Shown here in pieces: positions 35,028 to 42,893 of a stretch of DNA of 46,330 bases. The stretch is from Hoskinsella mucinilytica. Its GTDB lineage: Bacteria > Bacillota_I > Bacilli_A > Erysipelotrichales > Erysipelotrichaceae. The position numbers and the translations under genes are program-made. Numbering within the stretch: the stretch's first letter is position 1; every line of letters begins with the position of its first letter. The DNA is taken from NCBI RefSeq assembly GCF_045223415.1, contig NZ_JBEQZJ010000033.1, positions 1-46,330 of the forward strand, read 5' to 3'. The notes under the pieces were generated by a model. That model saw only the letters and a program-made list of their open reading frames with translations. It was not told where the DNA came from and did not search any database.

Positions 35028-36194
35028 ATGAAGATTTTATTAATTGAGGATAGTGATGGAAAACGTGATGTGAAAGAATTTTTGAAAAAAAACAAACATG
35101 AGCTCTTTATTTTTCAAACTGTTGATGAAGCAAAAGAAAGATTGATGAACAAGCAATATGATATTGTTATTACAGATATGCAAATACCAATTGATCTTAC
35201 CCAAGGACCAGAAGAAAATGGTGGAATCATGCTATATGATTATATAATACATGAGGATGAAATCTTTCAGCCTAAAGGAGTTATAGCTATTTCATCTTAT
35301 GTAAATAATGATATAGTTGTAAAATGTAATCAATTAGGCTTACAGATCATAGACTACAGCAAAGAAAAAGACGAATGGGAACATCAGTTAAAAGATGCCA
35401 TAAATAAATATGAAAATAAAAATAAGATTGATGTTGCAATAGTCAATGCAGTTGAAGTAGAATTCGAAGAAGCTAAAAATACTTTTGGTGGATCGGAAAA
35501 TGCTGATGGATTTTATGAAAGCGTTCTATCTAATGATTTAAAAGTTCTTGTTTGTAGCCCTTTGAGCATGGGATTGATACCAATTACAGAATTAATTACG
35601 AAGCTGATTGTCAAATATGATCCTGAAATGATAATAATGACAGGAATAGCAGCTGGCTTAGGAAGCAAGGATAGTAAAGGATTTTGCGATGTTTTGGTAG
35701 CAGAATCAGCTTGGGATTATTCATCTACTACAATACAAGATAATGAAGAAAAGAATGACTTTACAGTTATTTATAATGCTTCTCCAAACAAAATAGATGT
35801 AGATTTAAGAAAAATATTTAATAAATATAAAGCTAATAAAGATCTATGTTCACAACTAAGGAAAGACATTTATAACAGTGATATTAAAATACATGTTGGT
35901 CCCTTTGCTTCAGGAACTGCTGTGATTAAGAGTGAGTATTATATCAATAAAGTAATTTCACCACTAAATAAAAAATTTATTGGACTAGATATGGAAACAG
36001 CAGGATTATATTATGCAGCCTTAAATTCTGATAAACATCCTGTATATTTTATATCTATGAAGTGTTTGAGTGATTGGGGTAATACTGAAAAAAATAAGAT
36101 TTATCAAGAAAAAGGAAGCCGTATTTCTGCAAAACTGGCTTTGTACTTTTTAGAAAATGATTATAAAAGTTTTATTCGTTTAAAGAAAAAATAA
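35028..36194 (+). CDS. Receiver domain fused to nucleoside phosphorylase/nucleosidase
   Basis: A 388-residue protein. Residues 1 to about 115 are a receiver: Glu7-Asp8, phospho-acceptor Asp50 (IVITDMQIP), then AISSY. Residues about 135-385 are a PNP_UDP_1/MTA-SAH nucleosidase fold: DVAIVNAVEVEFEEA, the phosphate/ribose loop MTGIAAGLGSKD, FIGLDMETAGLYYAA with the family Glu, and ISMKCLSDWG with the catalytic Asp. All key positions look intact, so the enzyme is predicted active and under phosphorylation control. An ATG at 35016 is in frame, but GGAGG (35018-35022) dictates ATG 35028. The substrate (nucleoside, nucleotide or SAH/MTA) is unknown. Confidence 0.82.
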   Translation: MKILLIEDSDGKRDVKEFLKKNKHELFIFQTVDEAKERLMNKQYDIVITDMQIPIDLTQGPEENGGIMLYDYIIHEDEIFQPKGVIAISSYVNNDIVVKCNQLGLQIIDYSKEKDEWEHQLKDAINKYENKNKIDVAIVNAVEVEFEEAKNTFGGSENADGFYESVLSNDLKVLVCSPLSMGLIPITELITKLIVKYDPEMIIMTGIAAGLGSKDSKGFCDVLVAESAWDYSSTTIQDNEEKNDFTVIYNASPNKIDVDLRKIFNKYKANKDLCSQLRKDIYNSDIKIHVGPFASGTAVIKSEYYINKVISPLNKKFIGLDMETAGLYYAALNSDKHPVYFISMKCLSDWGNTEKNKIYQEKGSRISAKLALYFLENDYKSFIRLKKK

Positions 36195-36600
36195 AGTTTT
36201 GTTTTTTTTCATTCTAAATATCTCAATCAAAAAAAGTTGTAGATCGGCTCTGTACAATATGTTACTATTTATATAGAAATCAAAAGTAAATGTAGACTAA
36301 TACAAGTTGGAGGCATCATGGGAAAAACAAAAGAAGAATTAAAGCATGGATCAGATGTATCGGAATTTGTAATAAAAAAGATAGAAGCAGAATTAATAAT
36401 ACATTAAAAAAAGTATGTGAAGAAAAGTATGTGAAGTAATAAGTATGAGATAGAGTTCATTGAAATAGGCTCCGATAAAGATTATGTGCATTTTTTGATT
36501 CAAGCGGTACCTATAATGAATCCTGCAGAAATAATCAAGAAAGTGAAAAGTATAACAGCAAGAGAAATATTCAAAAGAAATCCAGAAGTAAAAAAAAGCG

Positions 36601-36609
36601 ATTATAGGG
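36601..36609. repeat. Left target-site duplication of the IS4-family element
   Basis: ATTATAGGG directly precedes the left inverted repeat and is repeated exactly at 38307-38315 after the right one. Confidence 0.9.
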
Positions 36610-36627
36610 CAATGTCATTAAGTTAAG

Positions 36628-36665
36628 AAACAGAAGGAAATTAAAAAGTCCTCCTGTTTTTTATT
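36628..36665 (+). terminator. Terminator-like hairpin inside the left end of the IS
   Basis: AAACAGAAGGA (36628-36638) pairs with TCCTCCTGTTT (36649-36659) with one mismatch, followed by a T-run. It would shield the transposase from outside transcription. A second stem, GACGCT (36711-36716) with AGCGTC (36728-36733), lies upstream of the transposase. Confidence 0.65.
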
Positions 36666-36831
36666 TTGCTAAAATTTGCTTTTTTTCATTGACAATTATT
36701 CAAAAATCGGGACGCTTCGCTACTCTCAGCGTCTTTGTAGGTAGTTGAGGAGGTAAATCTTATGACATTTACTAAACTACTTATATTTCTTTGTTCTTTA
36801 GATTTCAGAAACGTTAACTATGGTGATATAC

Positions 36832-38144
36832 ATGCCTAATTATTCTAAAAAAGTTATATCTTCTTTTAAAAAGATTGTTAGAGATTTAGCTGCTCAAAAA
36901 TCAAGTCTTAATCTCGTTGCGAATGCTTCTGTTGATTTCACCAGAAATAGAAAGCTCCCTTTATCTGATATGCTTTTGCTGATTGTTTTTATGTCCGCCA
37001 AGCCTATTAAAGAAGAACTTTTTGACTATTTCGACTTTTCTTTAGCTACTGCTTCTTCCAGCGCTTTTGTTCAAGCCAGAGATAAAATCCTTCCTGATGC
37101 TTTTGAATCCTTATTTCACAATGTAAATGACGCTTTCTCCTACTCTAAGACTTATCATGACTACCGTCTGATTGCTGTTGATGGTTCTGATCTCCCTATT
37201 TCTTATGATCCTAAAGATACCGAAACTTTGCAGGGACTTAGTGATGAGCACAATGGTCATAATCAATATCATATCAATGCCGCTTTTGATATCTTAAACA
37301 ACTGCTATACAGATGCTATTGTAAATAGTGCAACTCATTCCGCCGAACAAGAATCTATGTGGAGAATGGTAGAAAGGTATAAGGGCAGTAAAGCGATTTT
37401 TATCGCCGATAGAAGTTATGCTACATGGAATAACATGGAACACATCAAACATGCCGGTCAATTCTTTTTGATTCGAGCGAAAGACATTTCCTCCAATGGT
37501 TTACTTAAAAAATTCAAGCTGCCTGATGGTGAATTTGACGTAGATATAGATACTATTTTAACTACCAGGCAGACCAACGAAGTGAAGGAGAATCCTGATA
37601 CATATAGGTTCCTTTCGTCTTCTTCTACTTTTGATTTTATTGATAAGGATACTTCTTTTTATACTGTAAATTATCGATTGTGCGTTTTAAAATCAATGGT
37701 AAAGAAGAATATGAATCGATCATTTCTAACTTACCTAGAGAGTTGTTTACTCCTGATATGATTAAAGAACTCTATAATATGCGCTGGGGCATTGAGGTAT
37801 AATTCCGTTATTTGAAATACGCTGTTGATTTATTGGCGCTTCATTCAAAGAAAAGAACATTCATTTTGCAGGAAATCTGGGCAAGAATGATACTTTTTAA
37901 TATCTGCATGATTATTATTAATCATACAGCGGACAAACTAAACTCAAAAAACAAATGGGAATATGCTATCAATGTCACCAGAGCAGTCCATTTGATACGT
38001 GATGCAAGTAAAAGAAAAGGTGGTGTCCCACCTGATCTCGATAAATTAATCCGCAGTGAACTTTCGCCGATACGTCCGAACCGACATGTTAAACGAAAGA
38101 TGAAGCTCAAGAGCTTCATACGATTTAATTATTGTATCTCATAA
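36832..38144 (+). pseudogene. IS4-family DDE transposase with frameshift and stop
   Basis: The frame from ATG 36832 (MPNYSKKVISS) carries the first Asp in LIAVDGSDLPISY and the second in IFIADRSYATWN. Near 37680 one base is missing and the frame shifts. Continuing in the new frame gives RFKINGKEEYESII, then LYNMRWGIEV, a TAA at 37799-37801, and FRYLKYAVDLLALHSKK to 38144. The Y-(2)-R-(3)-E-(6)-K motif of IS4 transposases is recognizable across the stop. Two separate lesions argue for inactivation rather than programmed frameshifting. The 9-bp hairpin at 38100-38119 overlaps the end. Confidence 0.88.
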
Positions 38145-38306
38145 CATCGTTATTATAGCACACATTTGAAAAAAAGTTCATTTTCAGAACTTCTTTTCAT
38201 TACGCTTAAATTGTAGATTTTGACTGATGTTTTTTTGCTTTTATTAGCAGTACTCTTTAGTTTACCTTTTGCTTAACTCTTAAGTATCCTTAACTTAATG
38301 ACATTG

Positions 38307-38315
38307 ATTATAGGG
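38307..38315. repeat. Right target-site duplication of the IS4-family element
   Basis: ATTATAGGG immediately follows the right inverted repeat; exact copy of 36601-36609. Confidence 0.9.
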
Positions 38316-38520
38316 AGGGAACTTTTGGACGAGTGACTATTTCGTTAATACGGCAGTATCAAGTGGTAGTGAAGCAGTGATACGTGAGTATGTGAAAAAT
38401 CAAGGAATTGAAAAAGAATATAAGCAATTGCTCCAGCAGGAGCAATTAAACTTGAATGTTTTTGTGTGATAGCAATGAATGAGCTATGCCCGTTACAGAT
38501 ACCTAGTTGCTTGTAGCAGG

Positions 38521-38771
38521 GTAGTTCACTTTAGTATAGAATTTAAGGGAATTGAGTTGATACAAAATAAGAATAAACTTAAATATATCGCAATAAATGA
38601 TGAAAGAGGGTCTTTAGACAGTTTCCTAAAGATTTATTATCTAGAATTGCTTTAATTCACAAGGATAGAGCTTTTAAACGTATCATTTCTACATCAATGG
38701 TTTTATATGAGAATTCATTTGAAAATATGTTGAATAACCAAGGGGTAAATTATGCAATTTTCAATGATTAA
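38521..38771 (+). pseudogene. Unrecognized decayed coding fragment
   Basis: One frame reads FSIEFKGIELIQNKNKLKYI and on to DERGSLDSFLK. After a frame change near 38630 it continues as DLLSRIALIHKDRAFKRIIS and ends NNQGVNYAIFND with a stop at 38769. The amino-acid mix looks protein-like, but I do not recognize the family and there is no start or ribosome binding site. The remaining gap, 38772-38975, is AT-rich with nothing clear. Confidence 0.35.
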
Positions 38772-38975
38772 CCTTTTCAATGTATAGAAACAAAGTAACA
38801 AAACTAAGAAATGTAGAATATAATTAGGCTATATTAAATGAAATTTAGTATTATATACAAAATAAATACCACCCAAAAATCTAAATAAAGTATTATAAAA
38901 ATATCCTATGCATGTTACTACATAGAAATGTAAAAATATACTACTCAGCCATTATAATAATAGGCAGGTGGTGAA

Positions 38976-39743
38976 ATGATGGGAATAGAAAATACAGAAG
39001 GAATAAGGAAAGATGATGAAATTGAAATTGATATTTCAGCATTATTGCATCAGCTATTGAGGTTTTGGTGGACGATGGTATTGGGAGTTGGGATAGGCAT
39101 CTGTTGTGCATGGTTTTATACGACCAAATGTATGACACCAATGTATTCCGCATCTTCTATGGTTTATATGAGAGGAAGCGATAATGATGCAAATCCTGCG
39201 GTATCCTTGCAAGAATTACAAGTTAGCACAGAATTAACCAATGATTACGAAATCATTTTCAAAAGTAGACCAATCATGGAAAAGGTAATCAAAGCATTGG
39301 ATTTAAAAATGTCATATAAACAACTTGCTGCTCGAGTTGAAATATCAAATCCAACGGATACAAGAATTCTAAAAGTATCTATCAAAGACAAGAATCCTAA
39401 GATTGCAAAAGATATTGTGAATAAGATTGTCTATTATGGTATGGAAAGTGTTGAAGAAATAGATTCTAAGGAGCCATATCTCATAGAGGAAGCAATAGAG
39501 GATCATGATAAGGTTGGTCCTAATCTGAAAATGAATGTCCTCATTGGTGGACTTGTTGGTGGCATTTTAGTGGCAGGAATTATTTTGCTCCAGTTTTTAT
39601 TAAACGATCGTATCGTATCAAGTGATGATGTAGAAAAATATCTTGAGTTACCTGTTTTATGTGAGATTATGGAAGATGACTCTTTTAATTATCAGAAAAG
39701 GGGGAAAAAGAACTATGGTAAAAATAGAAGAAAATCATCATAA
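38976..39743 (+). CDS. Second Wzz/CapA-type chain-length regulator
   Basis: A 255-residue paralog of the protein at 10470. The N-terminus repeats the EIEIDISALL motif, and membrane helices lie at about 33-50 and 188-208. The external Wzz domain (ARVEISNPTDTRILKVSIKD) and the C-terminal kinase-contact tail (SSDDVEKYLELPVLCEI) are present, but the proline before helix 2 is weak. AGGTGG precedes two adjacent ATGs (38976, 38979). It overlaps the kinase gene that follows by 29 bases. It is separated from the main capsule operon by the signalling operon and the IS scar, so it may be a relic of a second capsule locus. Confidence 0.87.
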   Translation: MMGIENTEGIRKDDEIEIDISALLHQLLRFWWTMVLGVGIGICCAWFYTTKCMTPMYSASSMVYMRGSDNDANPAVSLQELQVSTELTNDYEIIFKSRPIMEKVIKALDLKMSYKQLAARVEISNPTDTRILKVSIKDKNPKIAKDIVNKIVYYGMESVEEIDSKEPYLIEEAIEDHDKVGPNLKMNVLIGGLVGGILVAGIILLQFLLNDRIVSSDDVEKYLELPVLCEIMEDDSFNYQKRGKKNYGKNRRKSS

Positions 39744-40428
39744 TAAAATAATTGAGCAAGATATGAAAGAACAAACAATCATCCAATTACAAGATATCAA
39801 ACTGGGATCAAGTGTAAAAGAATCTTACAAGACACTTCGTACAAATCTTCTATATACCGAAGCTACAAAGACGATTGCAATTACAAGTACATTGCCAAAT
39901 GAAGGAAAATCTGTGACAGCATACCATCTTGCTGTTAGTTTTGCTAGTGCTGGAAAAAAGACATTATTAATTGATTGTGATTTAAGAAAATCAAAGTTGT
40001 ATCGTTATCTTCATGTATCTAGAGAACTCCCAGGGCTTAGTGAATATCTAAGCAGGCAAATGGGAATGAATATATATCAAACAACATTTCCTGATTTGTT
40101 TTTGATGTTCAGCGGAAAAATCCCACCTAATCCTACTGAGTTATTAAGTAATGAGCTATTTGAATTAATGCTATATAAATGGAAAGAAGAATTTGATTAT
40201 GTCATTTTAGATACTCCACCAGTGAATAGTGCAGTGGATGCATCTATTGTTGGCAGATATGTGGATGGGATCGTTTATGTTGTACGAAGCGATTATGTGA
40301 AACGTAAGTTTGTAGAAAAAAGCAAGAAAATGATACAAAGAAATGGAGGGCATATTGTAGGAGTGGTACTAAACCGGCTAGATCAATATCATGCAAATTA
40401 TTATGGTTATTATGGAGAAACTGAATAG
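39715..40428 (+). CDS. Second CpsD/CapB-type tyrosine kinase
   Basis: A 237-residue BY-kinase: SVKESYKTLRTNLLY near residue 38, Walker A STLPNEGKSVTAYHLA, Walker A' LLIDCDLRKS, Walker B YVILDTPPVNSAVDA, and a C-terminal tyrosine cluster YHANYYGYYGE. An open frame extends upstream to 39643, but AAGGGGG (39697-39704) points to ATG 39715, inside the adaptor gene. Unlike the first set there is no PHP phosphatase gene between adaptor and kinase. The phosphatase at 11175 might serve both; that is inference. Confidence 0.88.
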   Translation: MVKIEENHHNKIIEQDMKEQTIIQLQDIKLGSSVKESYKTLRTNLLYTEATKTIAITSTLPNEGKSVTAYHLAVSFASAGKKTLLIDCDLRKSKLYRYLHVSRELPGLSEYLSRQMGMNIYQTTFPDLFLMFSGKIPPNPTELLSNELFELMLYKWKEEFDYVILDTPPVNSAVDASIVGRYVDGIVYVVRSDYVKRKFVEKSKKMIQRNGGHIVGVVLNRLDQYHANYYGYYGETE

Positions 40429-40439
40429 GAGTTTAAAGG

Positions 40440-40469
40440 GGGACTGATCAATCGATTGGTGCTTTTTTA
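40440..40469 (+). terminator. Weak terminator after the second tyrosine kinase gene
   Basis: ATCAA-TCGA-TTGGT (40447-40460) can form a 5-bp stem including one G-U pair, followed by GCTTTTTT. Position just after the stop supports it; the stem is short. Confidence 0.4.
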
Positions 40470-40543
40470 CTTTACTTACGTTTGAATAGAATAAACAGGC
40501 ACAGTAATCATAACTATGTGATACAATATGAACGAAAGGATGA

Positions 40544-40746
40544 ATGTTGATAGGAATATATGTAAATCCAGATAATGAAAACTTAAAATTGTAGGATGCG
40601 CAAGATAACGTGTTTATGTGAATATGGGTTCTTTTCAAAATGATATGACTGTGATTCGTTCCAGAGAAAGAAGCTTATATTATCAAAGCAACTACACTAA
40701 TATTCTCAATCAATGTGCATGCATGTTATATGGAACGATAGGATAA
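40544..40746 (+). pseudogene. N-terminal remnant resembling AAA-ATPase-like (PF09820-type) proteins
   Basis: From ATG 40544, after GAAAGGA, the frame reads MLIGIYVNPDNENLKL then a stop, continues DAQDN, and shifts frame to VYVNMGSFQND and SRERSLYYQSNYTNIL, ending at 40746. The opening resembles the GIYLNPGNE...IYVDKTGLI start of AAA-ATPase-like proteins that pair with a PD-(D/E)XK domain. Only about 65 codons of a normally 500-residue protein remain. The rest of the gap 40429-40821 holds nothing else that I recognize. Confidence 0.35.
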
Positions 40747-40782
40747 CAATGAAGACAATTTAAAATAAAATAGAACCTTTCC

Positions 40783-40793
40783 TGTGGTAAAAT
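40783..40793 (+). promoter_or_regulatory. Extended -10 promoter for the gene at 40822
   Basis: TGTGGTAAAAT (40783-40793) is a TRTGn extended -10 box without a clear -35. It lies about 30 bases before the gene, followed at once by AAAAGGAGG. Confidence 0.5.
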
Positions 40794-40821
40794 AAAAGGA
40801 GGAAGATGAGGAGTAATCATT

Positions 40822-41583
40822 ATGAGCAGAGAATATTTAAAACAGGAGTACCGAAAAGCAATCAAGAATCAATTAGCACAACAGGATCCTATGAAAACAG
40901 TAATTGTGTATCATCATTTGTTGGAAATTGGGTATGATGAAAGTCGTGCTGTTGATGCACTCGCATATCAATTGGAAATGATGCTGTTAGACATGTTATC
41001 TGAAAATAAAAATTTTGATGAAGAAGTTTGGAACCGTAATTTAGATGAATTGATGAAAGAAGAAGAAAAAGATGTGGTTTTGAATGCTTATCAGTTAGAA
41101 AAGGTCGAAGGACGTTTAAGAAAAGAATATGGATATATTGCACATGGTGAGGAGGATTATTACTTAGATGGGCTTAATTTATATGAGAATAATCTGAAGT
41201 CACTGGCGCAACGTCATCAACTGAATTCTAGAGAATTGAAAAAAATTGTAGAAATGTGGATGTATTTCTTATATGGAAGTCTTCATGATACGACTTATGA
41301 TTTTTCTAAAGTTGCAGATGAAGATCTGATTGGAATGGCAAAGATGCTTGATTACAATAGCAATATACTTCATAATGAAACCTTATTTGAAAAAATAAAA
41401 AAAGAACATCCTGATTTAGATTTTAGTTTGAGAGAGAATTTGGATAGGGTTTTTAAAATGTCGTTTCTTTTGCTAGGCAGAATTTATGAAAGTATGCGAT
41501 TTTGGGAAAAAGAGTTGGGCAGTGATGGTTACCTATCGTATCTTAAACAGATCGGCGAATTTGATGTTGAGGATGATATCTAA
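40822..41583 (+). CDS. Protein of unknown function, paralog A
   Basis: A 253-residue soluble, mostly helical, acidic protein. I do not recognize its family with confidence. The first 60 residues (MSREYLKQEYRKAIKNQLAQ, then LLEIGYDESRAVDALAYQLE) resemble the short helical GYS.EEA motif seen in DUF1841-like proteins. The rest, with KIVEMWMYFLYGSLHDTTYDFSKV and a late FKMSFLLLGRIYESM, is shared with the neighbour at 41914. GAGGAG precedes ATG 40822, and the gene ends before its own terminator (41616). It forms a tandem pair, likely from duplication. Confidence 0.75.
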   Translation: MSREYLKQEYRKAIKNQLAQQDPMKTVIVYHHLLEIGYDESRAVDALAYQLEMMLLDMLSENKNFDEEVWNRNLDELMKEEEKDVVLNAYQLEKVEGRLRKEYGYIAHGEEDYYLDGLNLYENNLKSLAQRHQLNSRELKKIVEMWMYFLYGSLHDTTYDFSKVADEDLIGMAKMLDYNSNILHNETLFEKIKKEHPDLDFSLRENLDRVFKMSFLLLGRIYESMRFWEKELGSDGYLSYLKQIGEFDVEDDI

Positions 41584-41615
41584 AAAAGAAAGTATAAATT
41601 ACATAAAATGATAGG

Positions 41616-41646
41616 AGTGTTGATCAAAAGATGAGCACTTTTTTTC
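41616..41646 (+). terminator. Intrinsic terminator after paralog A
   Basis: AGTGTTGATC (41616-41625) pairs with GATGAGCACT (41630-41639) at nine of ten positions around an AAAA loop, followed by a T-run. Confidence 0.8.
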
Positions 41647-41741
41647 TAGTTGAGAAATCAGTGTTTGAGCATATAAAAGTCTTAATATGAGCAAGCAATG
41701 ATTTCTATGGGATGGCACTTGAAAATTGGTTGATTTTGTTG

Positions 41742-41769
41742 TTGCAAAATTCTGAAAGTATGATAAAAT
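41742..41769 (+). promoter_or_regulatory. Promoter of paralog B
   Basis: TTGCAA (41742-41747), a 16-base spacer and TAAAAT (41764-41769) preceded by TATGA, an extended -10. Together with the terminators on both sides this makes the gene at 41914 an independent unit with a leader of about 140 bases. Confidence 0.6.
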
Positions 41770-41913
41770 CAGCACATCTTATAAAAATAGTTAATTGTAT
41801 CGTATTTCAAAAAGAGAAAAGCTTTCTTGTTTCAATTATAAGTAAAGGATATTAAAACTTTACTAATTGTTTCATCATTATATGCTGAAAAACAGAAGAA
41901 AGCGAGGAATACT

Positions 41914-42657
41914 ATGAGCAGAGAATATTTGAATGAGCATTATCGTCAAGCAGTACTCAAGCAGTTAGAAGAAGAGAAACCAAAAATGATTACATTGGTG
42001 TATGAGCACTTATTAGAAATTGGTTATGAGGAGGATCGAGCAGTTGATGCAATAGCATTCAAAATGGAATTGCTGGCTAAGTACCATGAATTAAAGTTTC
42101 AAGAAAATTGGAATTACACTTTAAAAGAAATGATGAAGGAAAAAAGTAAAGATGGTATAGTTCTTGGTTTAGACAGTATTGCAATGCGTACCAAGGATAT
42201 GTTTGGCGATATAGAGGATTGGGAACAAGATGTTTATAATATGATATTTAAAGAATTTGAAGAGTTTCTTGCTAGATTGAATGATTATTTTGAATTTGAA
42301 TTTGAGGATTTAAAGGTAATCATAAAACTTTGGATGTATATGACATTTGGAGATCTTTATGAAATTACTTATTCATTTTCAATTGTTGTCAATGAAGATT
42401 TGATTGGAGCTGCAAGGTGTCTGTATATGATAAGCAATCCCTTTTATGATGAAAAATTGATGGATATGATAAAAAAGAGATATCCAAAGATAGATATCCA
42501 TTTCGTTGATACAAGGGAAGAGATGTTGAGAATGAACTTTATTGTCCTGAATGGTATATATGATCATATGCTTGCAATGGAAAAAGAATCAGGCAAAGAG
42601 GCTTATATAGAGCATTTGAAACATTTGCGAAAAAAAGATGATGCTAACGGTATTTAA
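41914..42657 (+). CDS. Protein of unknown function, paralog B
   Basis: A 247-residue homolog of the gene at 40822. The start MSREYLNEHYRQAVLKQLEE and LLEIGYEEDRAVDAIAFKME is closely similar. The middle has IKLWMYMTFGDLYEITYSFS and the end LRMNFIVLNGIYDHM, both matching paralog A. It is soluble and helical, with no catalytic motif that I can see. AGCGAGGAAT precedes the ATG. It has its own promoter and terminator, so the pair is separately regulated rather than one operon. Confidence 0.75.
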   Translation: MSREYLNEHYRQAVLKQLEEEKPKMITLVYEHLLEIGYEEDRAVDAIAFKMELLAKYHELKFQENWNYTLKEMMKEKSKDGIVLGLDSIAMRTKDMFGDIEDWEQDVYNMIFKEFEEFLARLNDYFEFEFEDLKVIIKLWMYMTFGDLYEITYSFSIVVNEDLIGAARCLYMISNPFYDEKLMDMIKKRYPKIDIHFVDTREEMLRMNFIVLNGIYDHMLAMEKESGKEAYIEHLKHLRKKDDANGI

Positions 42658-42707
42658 ATGATTGAATCGAAGTCATAAAATACGGAAATTTATAAAATTA
42701 TGAACAT

Positions 42708-42750
42708 ATAGGTATTGACTATGATGAGAGCCAATACCTATTATTTTAAT
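42708..42750 (+). terminator. Intrinsic terminator after paralog B
   Basis: A perfect 10-bp stem, ATAGGTATTG (42708-42717) with CAATACCTAT (42732-42741), has a 14-base loop and is followed by TATTTT. Confidence 0.75.
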
Positions 42751-42836
42751 GCTATAGTGATATAAGGATCATAAGGTAGAATATCAGGTATAAGAGAGTA
42801 AGAAAAAACGAAGCATTTCTTTGATAGAACTTTATG

Positions 42837-42864
42837 TTGAATGTCTTCATTATGTAAGGATAAT
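42837..42864 (+). promoter_or_regulatory. Candidate promoter of the ATP-grasp gene
   Basis: TTGAAT (42837-42842), a 16-base spacer and GATAAT (42859-42864), about 30 bases before ATG 42894 with GAGGAG at 42883-42888. Confidence 0.45.
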
Positions 42865-42893
42865 AAGAAATTATCTGTAGATGAGGAGAAAAC

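Larger units (their letters stand above)
36610..38306 (+). mobile_element. IS4-family insertion sequence, 1697 bp
   Basis: The element is bounded by perfect 18-bp inverted repeats: CAATGTCATTAAGTTAAG (36610-36627) and CTTAACTTAATGACATTG (38289-38306). A 9-bp direct duplication (ATTATAGGG) flanks it on each side. Just inside the left end is a hairpin (36628-36659, one mismatch) followed by T residues that would block read-through, and a second hairpin lies at 36711-36733. It encodes one DDE transposase that is broken. The intact ends and duplication suggest a fairly recent insertion. Confidence 0.92.
36318..38470 (+). pseudogene. IS200-like tnpA transposase, decayed and split by an IS4-family insertion
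   Basis: The first part (36318-36609) starts at an ATG with GGAGG (36309-36313) and carries in-frame stops, then the recognizable IEFIEIGSDKDYVHFLIQAV and VKSITAREIFKRNPEVKK of Y1 transposases. The C-terminus resumes at about 38307-38470 with FWTSDYFVNTAVSSGSEAVI and YVKNQGIEKEYKQL. The HUH motif reads Y-V-H, having lost its first His, and a T-run near 38320 holds a frameshift. The interruption is the IS at 36610-38306, bounded by its target duplication, so this element was hit secondarily. Confidence 0.8.

Noticed and set aside
37679..37812. Programmed frameshift in the IS4-family transposase
   Set aside because: There is also an in-frame TAA right after the catalytic Glu, and IS4 transposases are normally a single frame, so two inactivating lesions are the simpler reading.
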